DNA from: a virus | Length of the DNA: 56,808 bases | Reading direction: 5' to 3' (one strand) | Virus record (IMG/VR): IMGVR_UViG_3300022752_000083 | Coordinates: 1-56,808 of that record | Part shown: one piece after another, positions 47,350 to 54,849 of the stretch | Layout of the letters: the number at the start of each line of letters is the position of its first letter | Numbering within the stretch: position 1 is the first letter of the stretch | Program-made: the position numbers and the translations under genes | The notes under the pieces: generated by a model | The model's database searches: none | What the model was told of the DNA's origin: nothing | What the model saw: only the letters and a program-made list of their open reading frames with translations

Positions 47350-48339
47350 CTATTTTGCGTACTTTTGAAGCAAAGGAAGCGGGTCAACAAACGTTTCACC
47401 GTCTTGGATACCAAAGTGCAAATGCGCCCCAGTTGATAGACCTGTGTTACCGACTAATCCAATCTGCTGACCCATCTGAACTTTGCTTCCTACAGTTAGA
47501 CCAGCCGGTGCTGAACCGTTAATCATGTGCCCGTAGTAAAGATGCCATGTGCCAGCGTCTTGAATAATGACGTGATAGCCAAGTGAGCCTTCATACCCTA
47601 TCCATGTGATTACCCCATCGGTTGCCGAGTATACGGGGCTTCCATATCCGGGGTTGAAGTCAATCCCTTCGTGATAAGTAGAGCACGTTGGGCAAGGGGC
47701 ATCTCGATACCCAAACCCAGAGGATATTGGGGCACTACTTCCCACAGGGTAAACCATCTTTGGAATGTAAATGCCCATTCCACGAGTAGCATCCGGCACG
47801 GGTGAAGACTCTACAACTAAAAATTGAGAGTTTGACTTTATGCTTTCCCAGTCAGAGTTGTAAGCAAAAGCAGGTTGAGACATTGGTGCAGTTGATGAAG
47901 CCAGTACAAGACCCGCAATGATTGCGCTAGTAGAAACTTTGGTTTTGTTTCTTGACTTTACATTTGTTTTGGTTTGAATGATTGGTTTTTGTTCTTCTTC
48001 AGGCAAGTCTGGTGCGGGAATGATTCCATAAATATCTTCCGCCATTAGTTCAACCAACACTTTCATGATGTTGTCGTCTGTAACTTCACGAAAAAACCTT
48101 TTAAGTATTGATACGGCTCTTGCTCGCTCTTCTTCCCGAAGTTTGAATCCTGCTAGGTCGTATCGCTTTAGTACCCCTGCTTGCCATTTTTGTAGACCAA
48201 CTTCATTTCCAACAACTTTTAGGTATTCTCTGCGAGAGCGTTGTAATGCGTATAGCACAGGGTCTGCTTTTGCAGACTTGCTATTGAATTTCCATCTTTG
48301 TTGTAAGACTTCAAGTTCTAGTTGTTGTTTCTTGTTCAT
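47350..48339 (-). CDS. Secreted/anchored M23 peptidase (lysin candidate)
   Basis: A 329-residue M23 metallopeptidase. Residues ~1-130 are charged, helical and cytoplasmic. A hydrophobic segment (~138-149) followed by 'APMSQPAFAY' (cleavage after A159) is a signal anchor or internal signal peptide. The catalytic domain (~200-320) has 'YHEGIDFNPG' (H223, D227) and 'AHLHFG' (H306, H308). It should cut peptidoglycan peptides outside the membrane, probably at lysis. The unusual long N-terminus is notable. AAAGGA ribosome-binding site. Last gene of the leftward operon, converging on the rightward genes. Confidence 0.85.
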   Translation of the reverse strand: MNKKQQLELEVLQQRWKFNSKSAKADPVLYALQRSRREYLKVVGNEVGLQKWQAGVLKRYDLAGFKLREEERARAVSILKRFFREVTDDNIMKVLVELMAEDIYGIIPAPDLPEEEQKPIIQTKTNVKSRNKTKVSTSAIIAGLVLASSTAPMSQPAFAYNSDWESIKSNSQFLVVESSPVPDATRGMGIYIPKMVYPVGSSAPISSGFGYRDAPCPTCSTYHEGIDFNPGYGSPVYSATDGVITWIGYEGSLGYHVIIQDAGTWHLYYGHMINGSAPAGLTVGSKVQMGQQIGLVGNTGLSTGAHLHFGIQDGETFVDPLPLLQKYAK

Positions 48340-48535
48340 TGCGTTCCTTTCTAGTTCTGCGATTCCACTCGAAATGCCACGACTCGATAAGACTGCGACT
48401 CCACAGGGGCTTGTTGCCGATGTAGTGGTCGGGCATTGGAAGGATGCCTCGCTTTTGATAAGTCCAGAGGTGTGGGTAGGGGATATTTGCGTACTCTGCG
48501 ACCTCGTGTGCGGTTAGCCACTCGTTTAACTGCAT
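48311..48535 (-). CDS. Excisionase/MerR-like helix-turn-helix protein
   Basis: A 74-residue protein: 'EWLTAHEVAEYANIPYPHLWTYQKRGILPMPDHYIGNKPLWSRSLIESW' is a small excisionase-like winged helix ('lt..EvA....v....l..y...g.lP.pd.....plW....ie.W'). It may regulate transcription. No integrase is present nearby, so an excisionase role is not supported. It overlaps the M23 gene by 29 bp. Confidence 0.75.
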   Translation of the reverse strand: MQLNEWLTAHEVAEYANIPYPHLWTYQKRGILPMPDHYIGNKPLWSRSLIESWHFEWNRRTRKERNEQETTTRT

Positions 48536-48549
48536 TTGTTAGTGTGTCC

Positions 48550-48822
48550 TTAATTGTCGTGTAAAGCATTGTTAGTCCCCTCTAGCAATCTGTATTGCCT
48601 ATTCCTTTCTTGGCGTAACCCTCTGCGTTCTTGCCTTGTTGTTCCGCCCCATACCCCGTAGTCCTCTGGATACGGTGTTTTTAGTGCCGTTTCAAGACAC
48701 GCTTCTTTTAGTGGGCATTGTCTGCATAATCTCAATGCAAAGTTAAGGGCTGTCGAAGCGAAGTCCACAAAGAATGCGTCAGGGTCAGTTTGGGCGCAGA
48801 GTGCATCTTCCAGATTGTGCAT
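48550..48822 (-). CDS. WhiB-like regulator (canonical cysteine spacing)
   Basis: A 90-residue WhiB protein: C9, C33, C36 and C42 with the standard CxxCx5C ('RLCRQCPLKEAC'). 'YGVWGGTTRQERRGLRQER' is the turn and basic tail. It contrasts with the widened copy at 32007. AAAGGAA ribosome-binding site. Likely an actinobacterial transcription regulator acting with the host sigma factor. Confidence 0.9.
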   Translation of the reverse strand: MHNLEDALCAQTDPDAFFVDFASTALNFALRLCRQCPLKEACLETALKTPYPEDYGVWGGTTRQERRGLRQERNRQYRLLEGTNNALHDN

Positions 48823-48840
48823 TTATAGTTCCTTTTGATA

Positions 48841-48939
48841 TTACTTAGCATGGCATTCACATTCGCAGATTGTTCCGGGTTGTGAAACGAGTTCGTAGGG
48901 GCATTTGTCGTGAGTGCTAGTCATGCACCAACCAAACAC
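48841..48939 (-). CDS. Tiny cysteine-rich protein (probable zinc binding)
   Basis: About 32 residues from GTG 48939 or 27 from ATG 48924. With the longer form the peptide reads 'FGWCMTSTHDKCPYEL' and ends 'CECECHAK', giving C-x8-C and C-x-C-x-C-H clusters typical of tiny phage zinc peptides. The extra Cys favours an upstream start. Weak ribosome-binding site. Confidence 0.4.
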   Translation of the reverse strand: MFGWCMTSTHDKCPYELVSQPGTICECECHAK

Positions 48940-48949
48940 CAATGGTTGC

Positions 48950-49198
48950 TTATTCTTTAACAATGCTCTGTGCCATTCTGATTGCGCTGGAGTAATGCTC
49001 TACAAACCCATCGGATTCCCACTCTTCTGCGCCAATGGCGTCGTTGAGGATGCGAAGTGTGAGTCGTGTGGTAGATGACAAGTCGTGCACACCGTGACAT
49101 TTGATGAGTGTTTGTACTGCCTGACTCATGACTGAAACTGCTTCTTCGTTAGTCATTGTTTTATTTTTGGTTGTGTTGGACAAAGTTAGATTCTCCAT
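48950..49198 (-). CDS. Small helical protein
   Basis: An 82-residue protein with alternative in-frame ATG at 49156. Helical and acidic in the second half ('WESDGFVEHYSSAIRMAQSIVKE'). No motif recognised. Overlaps the preceding gene by 13 bp. Confidence 0.5.
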   Translation of the reverse strand: MENLTLSNTTKNKTMTNEEAVSVMSQAVQTLIKCHGVHDLSSTTRLTLRILNDAIGAEEWESDGFVEHYSSAIRMAQSIVKE

Positions 49199-49329
49199 TC
49201 TATGACGATGCTACGGATACTTGACAGGGCTTCGAGAGGGTTGCAGTACCCAGCGTCAAAATCTGCCACGATGTCCTCAATGGCATCCATTGGTGCGGTC
49301 TGTGAGCGTGGGTCAGAGGGTATTATCAT
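49186..49329 (-). CDS. Small protein of unknown function
   Basis: A 47-residue protein from ATG 49329, which overlaps the preceding stop as ATGA, to TAA at 49186-49188. 'DAIEDIVADFDAGYCNPLEALSSIRSI' in part; amphipathic helical. The exact coupling on its upstream side supports a real gene. Confidence 0.5.
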   Translation of the reverse strand: MIIPSDPRSQTAPMDAIEDIVADFDAGYCNPLEALSSIRSIVIEWRI

Positions 49330-49568
49330 CAGTATTCCGACGTGGGGTCGCTGTCGATGTAGTCATCTTCGGAGTAATCCCCTTCTTCTTCGTGGCTCTC
49401 ACCACAGTCGGGACAGTCCCAGACGAAGTTCATGGAGTACCGGCTAAGGCTCACCTCAACGTCGAGAGTGCCATTCCAGCCACAGTCACACTCAAGGTTC
49501 TGTGCCATCTCTTTCTCAGCGTATGCGTCGTTGGGGTTGGTCGATAGCCAAGTATCGTAATCAGACAT
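49329..49568 (-). CDS. Small acidic zinc-ribbon protein
   Basis: A 79-residue protein. 'CDCGWNGTLDVEVSLS' and 'WDCPDCGESHEEEGD' form a CxC ... CxxC zinc ribbon; the C-terminus is strongly acidic. Unknown function. Confidence 0.6.
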   Translation of the reverse strand: MSDYDTWLSTNPNDAYAEKEMAQNLECDCGWNGTLDVEVSLSRYSMNFVWDCPDCGESHEEEGDYSEDDYIDSDPTSEY

Positions 49569-49589
49569 TGTATTTATCCTTTCAGTAGG

Positions 49590-49727
49590 TTAATTGATTG
49601 GGTCTAAACAGTCTTCGCACATCGTTTCGTTGATGTCTTCGTCCAAAACCACCATGCGGTCTACCGCGCATGACCAGCACACGCCAAGTTCCCATGACTT
49701 GGTTTGATAAAAGTCAATCTTGTTCAT
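49590..49727 (-). CDS. Small zinc-ribbon protein
   Basis: A 45-residue protein from ATG 49727 to TAA 49590-49592. 'VCWSCAVDRMVVLDE' and 'TMCEDCLDPIN' form a CxxC ... CxxC zinc ribbon. Fits the gap between its neighbours. Confidence 0.55.
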   Translation of the reverse strand: MNKIDFYQTKSWELGVCWSCAVDRMVVLDEDINETMCEDCLDPIN

Positions 49728-49739
49728 TGGAGTTCCGTT

Positions 49740-50078
49740 CTAAATGAATTGTTTTACGAATGCAAGAACGCGGTCGGGCACCGCATCGCCGTAGACCTCT
49801 AGGAAGCCAGCAGGGTCGATAAAGAAGTCCTCGTCACTACCGTACTTGCCCCCCTGCTCGGGGTCGAGACCCAATGTCAATTGGTCAGACTCTTCCAGAG
49901 TGAGTGGCAGTTCGATACCCTCAATCCATTCGCCAGTCTGTAACTGACCATCGTATCCACGCTCAAGGTGGTGGACAAGGATTACCCACTCCGTAGAATC
50001 CTCTGCGTAGTTGTTAAGGTATCCGCCACGGTCATAAACGTTAAGGTCGTAACCTAGTTCATTCTTTGGTATTTCCAT
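49740..50078 (-). CDS. Unrecognised acidic protein
   Basis: A 112-residue protein from ATG 50078, which shares one base with the preceding stop (TGATG). Beta-rich and acidic ('YLNNYAEDSTEWVILVHHLERGYDG', 'EWIEGIELPLTLEESDQLTLGLDPEQ'). No family recognised. Confidence 0.55.
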   Translation of the reverse strand: MEIPKNELGYDLNVYDRGGYLNNYAEDSTEWVILVHHLERGYDGQLQTGEWIEGIELPLTLEESDQLTLGLDPEQGGKYGSDEDFFIDPAGFLEVYGDAVPDRVLAFVKQFI

Positions 50079-50704
50079 CAGTTGTTCTCCCAAAAGTGTT
50101 CAGTATCCATCCATCCAATGTTACGAAGAACATTGATTACTGTTGTATCTCCAGACAGGTACAGTCCACCTGCTGTATTCGGCTGTACATCTTCAGCACG
50201 TTCCCAACGAATCAGGGTCTTACCAGTTTCGGCAAGGTACACAGTACGTTTCTGAATTTGAGCCATGTACACATCCCCACGCCACCAGTTCGTGAGTTTG
50301 CTGGCGTGGTTGTCTAGTTTGTTGCGGGCGATATCTACGGGGTCTTTGACTGTGTTGTACAACAGTACAACTCCCCATTGACTGTTTAGATACCCATTCA
50401 TTTCGCAAAGGCAAGCCTGAATACCAAGAGATTTAAAGTATTTAAACATACTTTGCTCAAGTTCATCGCTGTGTGCGCCCGTGTAAATGTCTACATCTGC
50501 GTAGTGATTGACAAGCCATTCACTAACTGACTCTGCACCCACAGGGGTGTGATAGATAGGTGTGTTGTCCTCACTCATGGTCAGCGTATGAATACCCACA
50601 CTCTCCCATTCTTCGTATGGGGGATACCATTCGGCATCAGGGTCAATATAGACTGCGACTCGGTAGGTATCCCCCAAAGGGAACGCATAGACTGGCTCAG
50701 ACAT
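50078..50704 (-). CDS. Unrecognised protein, paralogue of 54932-55519
   Basis: About 208 residues from ATG 50704. The reading frame is open further upstream, but the MSEP start overlaps the previous gene by 8 bp and matches the start of its paralogue (MSEA). The segment 'NWWRGDVYMAQIQKRTVYL' aligns with 'AYSKGEVYLVSLEKRVTY' of the gene at 54932, and both proteins carry Tyr/Trp/Asp-rich N-termini. Function unknown. Confidence 0.6.
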   Translation of the reverse strand: MSEPVYAFPLGDTYRVAVYIDPDAEWYPPYEEWESVGIHTLTMSEDNTPIYHTPVGAESVSEWLVNHYADVDIYTGAHSDELEQSMFKYFKSLGIQACLCEMNGYLNSQWGVVLLYNTVKDPVDIARNKLDNHASKLTNWWRGDVYMAQIQKRTVYLAETGKTLIRWERAEDVQPNTAGGLYLSGDTTVINVLRNIGWMDTEHFWENN

Positions 50705-50888
50705 TGGTGGTCTCTTGGACACGTTTGGTGATGTCGCAAGCGACGCACAGCGTGTGTTCTTCATTAGGGAGTCCCTCGTGAAAGTCAGAGAGCAACGCGA
50801 TAATTCGTTTACGCTCGGCTTCTTCTCCACTCTCCCAGCCAGCGACAAAGTGTTCTTGCCTAATGATGTGTTCGCTTTTCTCAGCCAT
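50697..50888 (-). CDS. Small 'ERxRI' family-like protein
   Basis: A 63-residue protein: 'GWESGEEAERKRIIALLSDFHEG' has the G...ER.RI..LL core of the family at 33849-35360, followed by 'LCVACDITKR' (CxxC) instead of the KGE ending. Unknown function. Confidence 0.55.
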   Translation of the reverse strand: MAEKSEHIIRQEHFVAGWESGEEAERKRIIALLSDFHEGLPNEEHTLCVACDITKRVQETTNV

Positions 50889-51360
50889 TGTTTTGTTCCT
50901 TTCGTGCGATGATGATGTTTTTCAGGTCGTTACGGTGCTTCATAATGCGTGAAGCAGAGGGGAACATACGACCATTGGAGAGTTCCCACGGTGCATTTTT
51001 GTGAAGCACTCCGTTCTTGACACATTCGTGAACGATTGATTCCAAAGTGTCAAGAGACTCGAAGTAACGTTCTGTTTCTTCGGCTACACACTTGTCTACC
51101 TGCGCCTGAGTTTCATTGATTCCACTCAGTAGGATGACAAATTTGCGTTCCCCCATACGCACAAGAGCGTCACGGAAACTGTTGCGTTTAGAAAGACTGC
51201 GTAACTCGTCTTGGAATTCCCACAGAGCGTCAATGTTGTTAAGCATGGTCTGTGATTCGTCATACGCGGTCTCAAACTCAGACTCAAGAATGAGCAGTTG
51301 TTCTTCGGTGAAGCCGGATGCGTCACGCACGGCTTGCAGTTCGTTGTCAAAAGTTAGCAT
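50881..51360 (-). CDS. Unrecognised helical protein
   Basis: A 159-residue protein, strongly helical and charged ('LLILESEFETAYDESQTMLNNIDALWEFQDELRSLSKRN'), likely coiled-coil. No family recognised. Overlaps the following gene by 8 bp. Confidence 0.55.
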   Translation of the reverse strand: MLTFDNELQAVRDASGFTEEQLLILESEFETAYDESQTMLNNIDALWEFQDELRSLSKRNSFRDALVRMGERKFVILLSGINETQAQVDKCVAEETERYFESLDTLESIVHECVKNGVLHKNAPWELSNGRMFPSASRIMKHRNDLKNIIIARKEQNNG

Positions 51361-51369
51361 TGGGTGTCC

Positions 51370-51849
51370 TTACCACGAAGCCACATACTCAAAGTCGCAG
51401 TCTGCAAACTTTGGGTTATCGAGAATGGCGGAGACCATGTCCAGCGTGTACTGGATACTCCACCAGTAAGTGTCATCAATGTCGGTAGAGCCAAAGAAGA
51501 ATCCACTAATAGGGGGCAAAATGTCTGGGTTCTTGTCGGCAAGAGCAGACTGGCACAAAGAGACCAATTCATCTAGGTCGGAACGACTGACATAGTATGG
51601 TTGGCAGTTGTCCTCACCCTTGCCTACGGCATTGACAAACCAGTTGTGGATTGCGTTCTGCTTACGCCAATACCCAACTTTAAATGAAAGTTGTACAGAC
51701 GGATAATCGTTCTGAAAGTCGCTACGTTCCATGCCGGTGGCACTTAGAATCGCATCGAATTCGGGAGTGGGCAACGGCACATCCGTTTTCCAGTCGTAGT
51801 CAGTACCTCGCACATATTTGTTGGCGAATAGGTACATATCGAGTCCCAT
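51370..51849 (-). CDS. Conserved 'MGLDMYL' family protein
   Basis: A 159-residue protein beginning 'MGLDMYLFANKY', the conserved start of a family found in phages and bacteria. Middle: 'VGYWRKQNAIHNWFVNAVGKGEDNCQPYYVSRSDLDEL'; late: 'PPISGFFFGSTDIDDTYWWSIQYT'. Function of the family is not established. Good RBS (AAAGGACAAATC). Confidence 0.75.
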   Translation of the reverse strand: MGLDMYLFANKYVRGTDYDWKTDVPLPTPEFDAILSATGMERSDFQNDYPSVQLSFKVGYWRKQNAIHNWFVNAVGKGEDNCQPYYVSRSDLDELVSLCQSALADKNPDILPPISGFFFGSTDIDDTYWWSIQYTLDMVSAILDNPKFADCDFEYVASW

Positions 51850-51908
51850 GATTTGTCCTTTCTATGGGGTTGTTGTTAGTTCCAACTTACAGGGTTGTAA
51901 GCAGGGTG

Positions 51909-52019
51909 TCAAGACACGCAATCGGGGCAAAGGTAGTTGCCGGTCTCGGGAAAATACTTGAGAATCATGTACTCCTCGCAAGAGTCACAAGTACCACTAA
52001 TCAATGGTTGCTCAGACAT
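51909..52019 (-). CDS. Tiny zinc-ribbon protein
   Basis: A 36-residue protein from ATG 52019 (overlapping the upstream gene by 8 bp) to TGA 51909-51911. 'GTCDSCEEYMIL' and 'YLCPDCVS' form CxxC ... CxxC. Confidence 0.55.
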   Translation of the reverse strand: MSEQPLISGTCDSCEEYMILKYFPETGNYLCPDCVS

Positions 52020-52206
52020 TGTTTGCCTTCTCTTTCACTTTCTTGAGCAGACTGCTCTCGTCGAATCCGTACTGGTCGCACAGACGTGAAACCCACGTTG
52101 TGTATTCTTGCTCGGTCAGACTTCCGTGCGTGTAGATGATTGCTACTGCACCGATGATTTCTTCGTCAGTCATTGAGTAGACCGACGAGTTTTCTTGCTT
52201 ACTCAT
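52012..52206 (-). CDS. Small acidic helical protein
   Basis: A 64-residue protein from ATG 52206 with GGAG 10 nt upstream; a GTG at 52215 (GTGA overlap) is the alternative. 'TDEEIIGAVAIIYTHGSLTEQEYTTWVSRLCDQYGFDESSL' in parts, a helical protein. Function unknown. Confidence 0.5.
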   Translation of the reverse strand: MSKQENSSVYSMTDEEIIGAVAIIYTHGSLTEQEYTTWVSRLCDQYGFDESSLLKKVKEKANNV

Positions 52207-52211
52207 TGTTG

Positions 52212-52376
52212 TCACACTCCAGTTACATACTGGTCAAGCGTGGATGCGGATGGGTTGTCGAAGTAAAACTTCAGCACACAGGTATCACAGCACTCACTTG
52301 GTCGAACCATGTGAGTCGCGCCACAATCGGGGCATTGATAGTCCTTAGTCAATCCCGATGTTGTACTCGTTGCCAT
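52212..52376 (-). CDS. Small zinc-binding protein
   Basis: A 54-residue protein from ATG 52376. 'YQCPDCGATHMVRPSECCDTCVL' in parts (CxxC ... CCxxC). AAAGGACA-type ribosome-binding site upstream. Overlaps the preceding gene by 32 bp. Confidence 0.55.
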   Translation of the reverse strand: MATSTTSGLTKDYQCPDCGATHMVRPSECCDTCVLKFYFDNPSASTLDQYVTGV

Positions 52377-52596
52377 TTTCTGATTGTCCTTTCTCAAGAA
52401 TGTCGGTTAGTTGACGGGTAAGGCTAGAGATGTCCTCGGCTAAGTCAAGATTGTTGTCAAGGTAGACCCACTCCTCGTCAACGGTGTCCCAAGTGTCGTG
52501 GGGGTACTTATCCGCAGACTCAAAGTTGTCTACGACAAAAGTTTGGTTTTCGTGGTCGTAGGCGACAACGAAGTAAGTGATTCCGCTACTGGACAT
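52345..52596 (-). CDS. Small acidic protein
   Basis: An 83-residue protein with a strand-rich start ('ITYFVVAYDHENQTFVVDNF') and acidic helical end. TAATG-coupled to the upstream gene. Function unknown. Confidence 0.5.
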   Translation of the reverse strand: MSSSGITYFVVAYDHENQTFVVDNFESADKYPHDTWDTVDEEWVYLDNNLDLAEDISSLTRQLTDILEKGQSENGNEYNIGID

Positions 52597-52850
52597 TAGA
52601 TAACCTCTCTGTAAATGAATTCGGTGGCGTGGTCGGAGAATGTCAAATGGTTGTGTTGGAACATCAGCGTACCGTTGTCATCACACTCTATGAGGACAGC
52701 AAGACGCATGAGAGCCACAGACAAAGCAGGGTAGGTCTCACTCCACTCATTGATACCGTCTGTGTAACGCAGATTAAACAATGTTCCATTGGGTTCGATG
52801 TAGGCAACGCCTAGACCGAGGTCAAGAGAGATTGGATAGTGTTTAATCAT
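52596..52850 (-). CDS. Small beta-rich protein
   Basis: An 84-residue protein, beta-rich ('YPISLDLGLGVAYIEPNGTLFNLRYTDG'). No family recognised. Overlaps its upstream neighbour by 8 bp. Confidence 0.5.
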   Translation of the reverse strand: MIKHYPISLDLGLGVAYIEPNGTLFNLRYTDGINEWSETYPALSVALMRLAVLIECDDNGTLMFQHNHLTFSDHATEFIYREVI

Positions 52851-53013
52851 TGGTTATTTCCTTTGTCAGTTCAGAGTTGATTCGGTCTCTTTGCTCAGGT
52901 GTGAGCGTGTAGTACAGGCGGTAGAGCAGGTGCAACTGTGCGCTTTTTAGGTCGTAGTCTTTGTGGATACCGGCAATCCGGCTAATCCACAGGTTGAGTT
53001 CTGTGTGGCTCAT
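52843..53013 (-). CDS. Small helical protein (56 residues)
   Basis: From ATG 53013 to TAA 52843-52845. Basic, helical: 'ELNLWISRIAGIHKDYDLKS' and 'LHLLYRLYYTLTPEQRDRI'. Overlaps both neighbours (ATGA upstream, 8 bp downstream), and fills what would otherwise be a gap of about 160 bp in the operon. Confidence 0.6.
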   Translation of the reverse strand: MSHTELNLWISRIAGIHKDYDLKSAQLHLLYRLYYTLTPEQRDRINSELTKEITND

Positions 53014-53186
53014 GCGAATTCACCGACCTTCGTTACAACAGTCTCCAGAGCGTCAATGCTGTCCATGCCTACGGAGTCGTACACCTGAATCTCTGCCATG
53101 CGTCGTGCTTGCCACTCGTCGTCTGCCACCACATAAGTGACAATGTTTACTAATTCGTAAACGAAACGCACTTCATAATCAATCAT
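53010..53186 (-). CDS. Small 'YxVxFxYxL...A.DE..A' protein, paralogue of 54335-54541
   Basis: A 58-residue protein from ATG 53186 with GGGAG upstream. 'YEVRFVYELVNIVTYVVADDEWQARRMAEIQV' matches 'YKVTFYYTLAKVAFVTAEDEQQAVDIADTLL' of 54335-54541 position by position. It is an alpha/beta fold of ferredoxin-like size. Function unknown. Confidence 0.55.
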   Translation of the reverse strand: MIDYEVRFVYELVNIVTYVVADDEWQARRMAEIQVYDSVGMDSIDALETVVTKVGEFA

Positions 53187-53197
53187 TGTCGTTCTCC

Positions 53198-53578
53198 CTA
53201 TGTGATGTTTTCGTAATCGGTCTCGGAACAGTAACGCCATTCTCCGTCTGCTTCATCCTCGATTTGGTCTGTGTATTCGTCAAGGTCAATCTCGTCAGCG
53301 TTGTCAAAGATTGATTGCTCAACCTCAATTGCTACGGTCATCTCTTTGGTGACGCGCACTTCGACGGTCTTGGTGACCATGATTGGCTCGATGAATCCCT
53401 GACGAGCCATTTCACTTAACGTCATACGAATGTCTGTCAGCGAGTGGTGCATACCCTGCGCCAAGTCAATCTTGCCGTCTTTGTGAAGCGTGATAAGGCT
53501 ACTGACCAGTTCGCGTACCCAATCCTCTGTGGGGTAGCGACGGGTCTCAACCTGTGCGTTCATTGCGTTGTATTCCAT
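53198..53578 (-). CDS. Unrecognised acidic protein
   Basis: A 126-residue protein with GGGAAA upstream and TAATG coupling. 'TEDWVRELVSSLITLHKDGKIDLAQGMHHSLTDIRMTLSEM' is helical; the C-terminal third is strongly acidic ('NADEIDLDEYTDQIEDEADGEW'). Function unknown. Confidence 0.55.
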   Translation of the reverse strand: MEYNAMNAQVETRRYPTEDWVRELVSSLITLHKDGKIDLAQGMHHSLTDIRMTLSEMARQGFIEPIMVTKTVEVRVTKEMTVAIEVEQSIFDNADEIDLDEYTDQIEDEADGEWRYCSETDYENIT

Positions 53579-53952
53579 TAGTGTTTCCCTTTCTTTGGGT
53601 TGGTAATTCCAACTATTACTACGCTAATCGTTCTGACCAGCGAATTCCATTTTCTGCGGTAACGAATTGGTAACGATTCCCTGTGAGTTTCCCGATAATT
53701 AGTCGAGATGAAGTCATTGTGAATACTCTTGCTACCGGCGATGTGCATTGCATTTGGTACGCTCAATTTGCGCGAAGTAAGTGTGATTACTCTTATGTAA
53801 TGAGTCGGTTTATTTGGTCTTACCAATGGCTCAAGAAACTCTGAATGAACATTCTTCTTGCCAACGATTGATTGATAAGTCTCAATAAGTTGAGAGACTG
53901 TTTGACGATTGTCGTCTGTGTATGCAATATGAAACTTACCTACTGGTTTCAT
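53578..53952 (-). CDS. Unrecognised basic protein
   Basis: A 124-residue protein, basic in its C-terminal half ('RESLPIRYRRKWNSLVRTISVVIVGITNPKKGKH'), which may bind nucleic acid. TAATG-coupled to the upstream 42-residue gene. No family recognised. Confidence 0.5.
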   Translation of the reverse strand: MKPVGKFHIAYTDDNRQTVSQLIETYQSIVGKKNVHSEFLEPLVRPNKPTHYIRVITLTSRKLSVPNAMHIAGSKSIHNDFISTNYRETHRESLPIRYRRKWNSLVRTISVVIVGITNPKKGKH

Positions 53953-54080
53953 TAGTTAATCTCCCTTGTCTCGAATTGGTAGACATCTTCGTCGTGCTGT
54001 GGGCAGACCGCGTAATAGCCGTCTGATACTTCGTCGAATACCACAGGCGTGGCGCACCGGCTACATACCGTCGTTGTCAT
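53952..54080 (-). CDS. Tiny zinc-binding protein (42 residues)
   Basis: From ATG 54080 to TAA 53952-53954. 'TVCSRCATPVVFDE' and 'YAVCPQHDED' form CxxC ... CxxH. ATGA and TAATG overlaps at its two ends strongly support a real gene. Confidence 0.6.
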   Translation of the reverse strand: MTTTVCSRCATPVVFDEVSDGYYAVCPQHDEDVYQFETREIN

Positions 54081-54331
54081 TGGTCATCCTCGCATCCGCA
54101 ACTACATCTGTACTCGGTGGCACAGATTAAACAGGCGTTGTCAATGAACGGCTCGACATTCTCGCATGGGGAACAACTAAGCCAGACTAATCCTAAGTTT
54201 TCTTTGGACAGAATCCGGTGAGCAAACTCCTCGACTCCCCATTGCCCAAAGCCTTGATAGATTAGATAACAAAGGTCGTGAACAGAGAGTAGTTGACTAC
54301 TGTCTAGATGTTGAAAGTAGATTGTTTTCAT
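54077..54331 (-). CDS. Small Cys-rich protein
   Basis: An 84-residue protein. N-terminal helical part ('SSQLLSVHDLCYLIYQGFG'), then 'WLSCSPCENVEPFIDNACLICATEYRCSCGCEDDQ' in parts, with seven Cys near the C-terminus that could bind one or two zinc ions. Function unknown. Confidence 0.55.
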   Translation of the reverse strand: MKTIYFQHLDSSQLLSVHDLCYLIYQGFGQWGVEEFAHRILSKENLGLVWLSCSPCENVEPFIDNACLICATEYRCSCGCEDDQ

Positions 54332-54334
54332 TGT

Positions 54335-54541
54335 CTACTCCATTTCCTCTGTGTCTGTGTATTCAAAGTCTTTGTAGACTGAGTACGACAAGACTCCCTC
54401 GACTGATTCGTCTGTCATTTCAAACTCTGGATTGGAAATCAAGAGTGTGTCTGCTATGTCTACTGCCTGTTGTTCATCCTCTGCGGTGACAAAGGCTACT
54501 TTGGCAAGCGTGTAATAAAAAGTGACCTTGTATGTTTTCAT
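54335..54541 (-). CDS. Small protein, paralogue of 53010-53186
   Basis: A 68-residue protein from ATG 54541 with GAGGAG upstream. 'YKVTFYYTLAKVAFVTAEDEQQAVDIADTLL' aligns to the paralogue at 53010-53186. The tail is acidic. Function unknown. Confidence 0.55.
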   Translation of the reverse strand: MKTYKVTFYYTLAKVAFVTAEDEQQAVDIADTLLISNPEFEMTDESVEGVLSYSVYKDFEYTDTEEME

Positions 54542-54849
54542 CGTGAATACTCCTCGTCGAATTGAGATATGAGGGACTCGAATCCCGCATTTGGATTGTA
54601 AGGGTGGGTACTGACCGCTTCGATGAACCGTAGTGAGCATGACTCTGACCACCACTTCTCAAGCCAGCGAAACATTATTTCTGGTGTGGCTTGGTTGTCA
54701 TTGACAGTAATCAGGGTGTCGTAACCATACCCTCGCATGAGCGAGACCTGCTCGTCATCCATGAGTACATAGATTTTGTGACAGGTGTCCCACGCGATAC
54801 CACGCGCGTCAGCGAGCCGTTCTTCGATTAATGTTTCGTTAGTTAGCAT
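54538..54849 (-). CDS. Unrecognised protein
   Basis: A 103-residue protein with an AAAGGATAATC ribosome-binding site. 'KIYVLMDDEQVSLMRGYGYDTLI' followed by a helical 'ATPEIMFRWLEKWWSES', and an acidic C-terminus. No family recognised. Confidence 0.55.
   Translation of the reverse strand: MLTNETLIEERLADARGIAWDTCHKIYVLMDDEQVSLMRGYGYDTLITVNDNQATPEIMFRWLEKWWSESCSLRFIEAVSTHPYNPNAGFESLISQFDEEYSR

Noticed and set aside
48311-48535. Excisionase role for the small HTH gene, implying a temperate phage
   Set aside because: No integrase or attachment site is visible in the window, and excisionase-like HTH proteins are often plain regulators.
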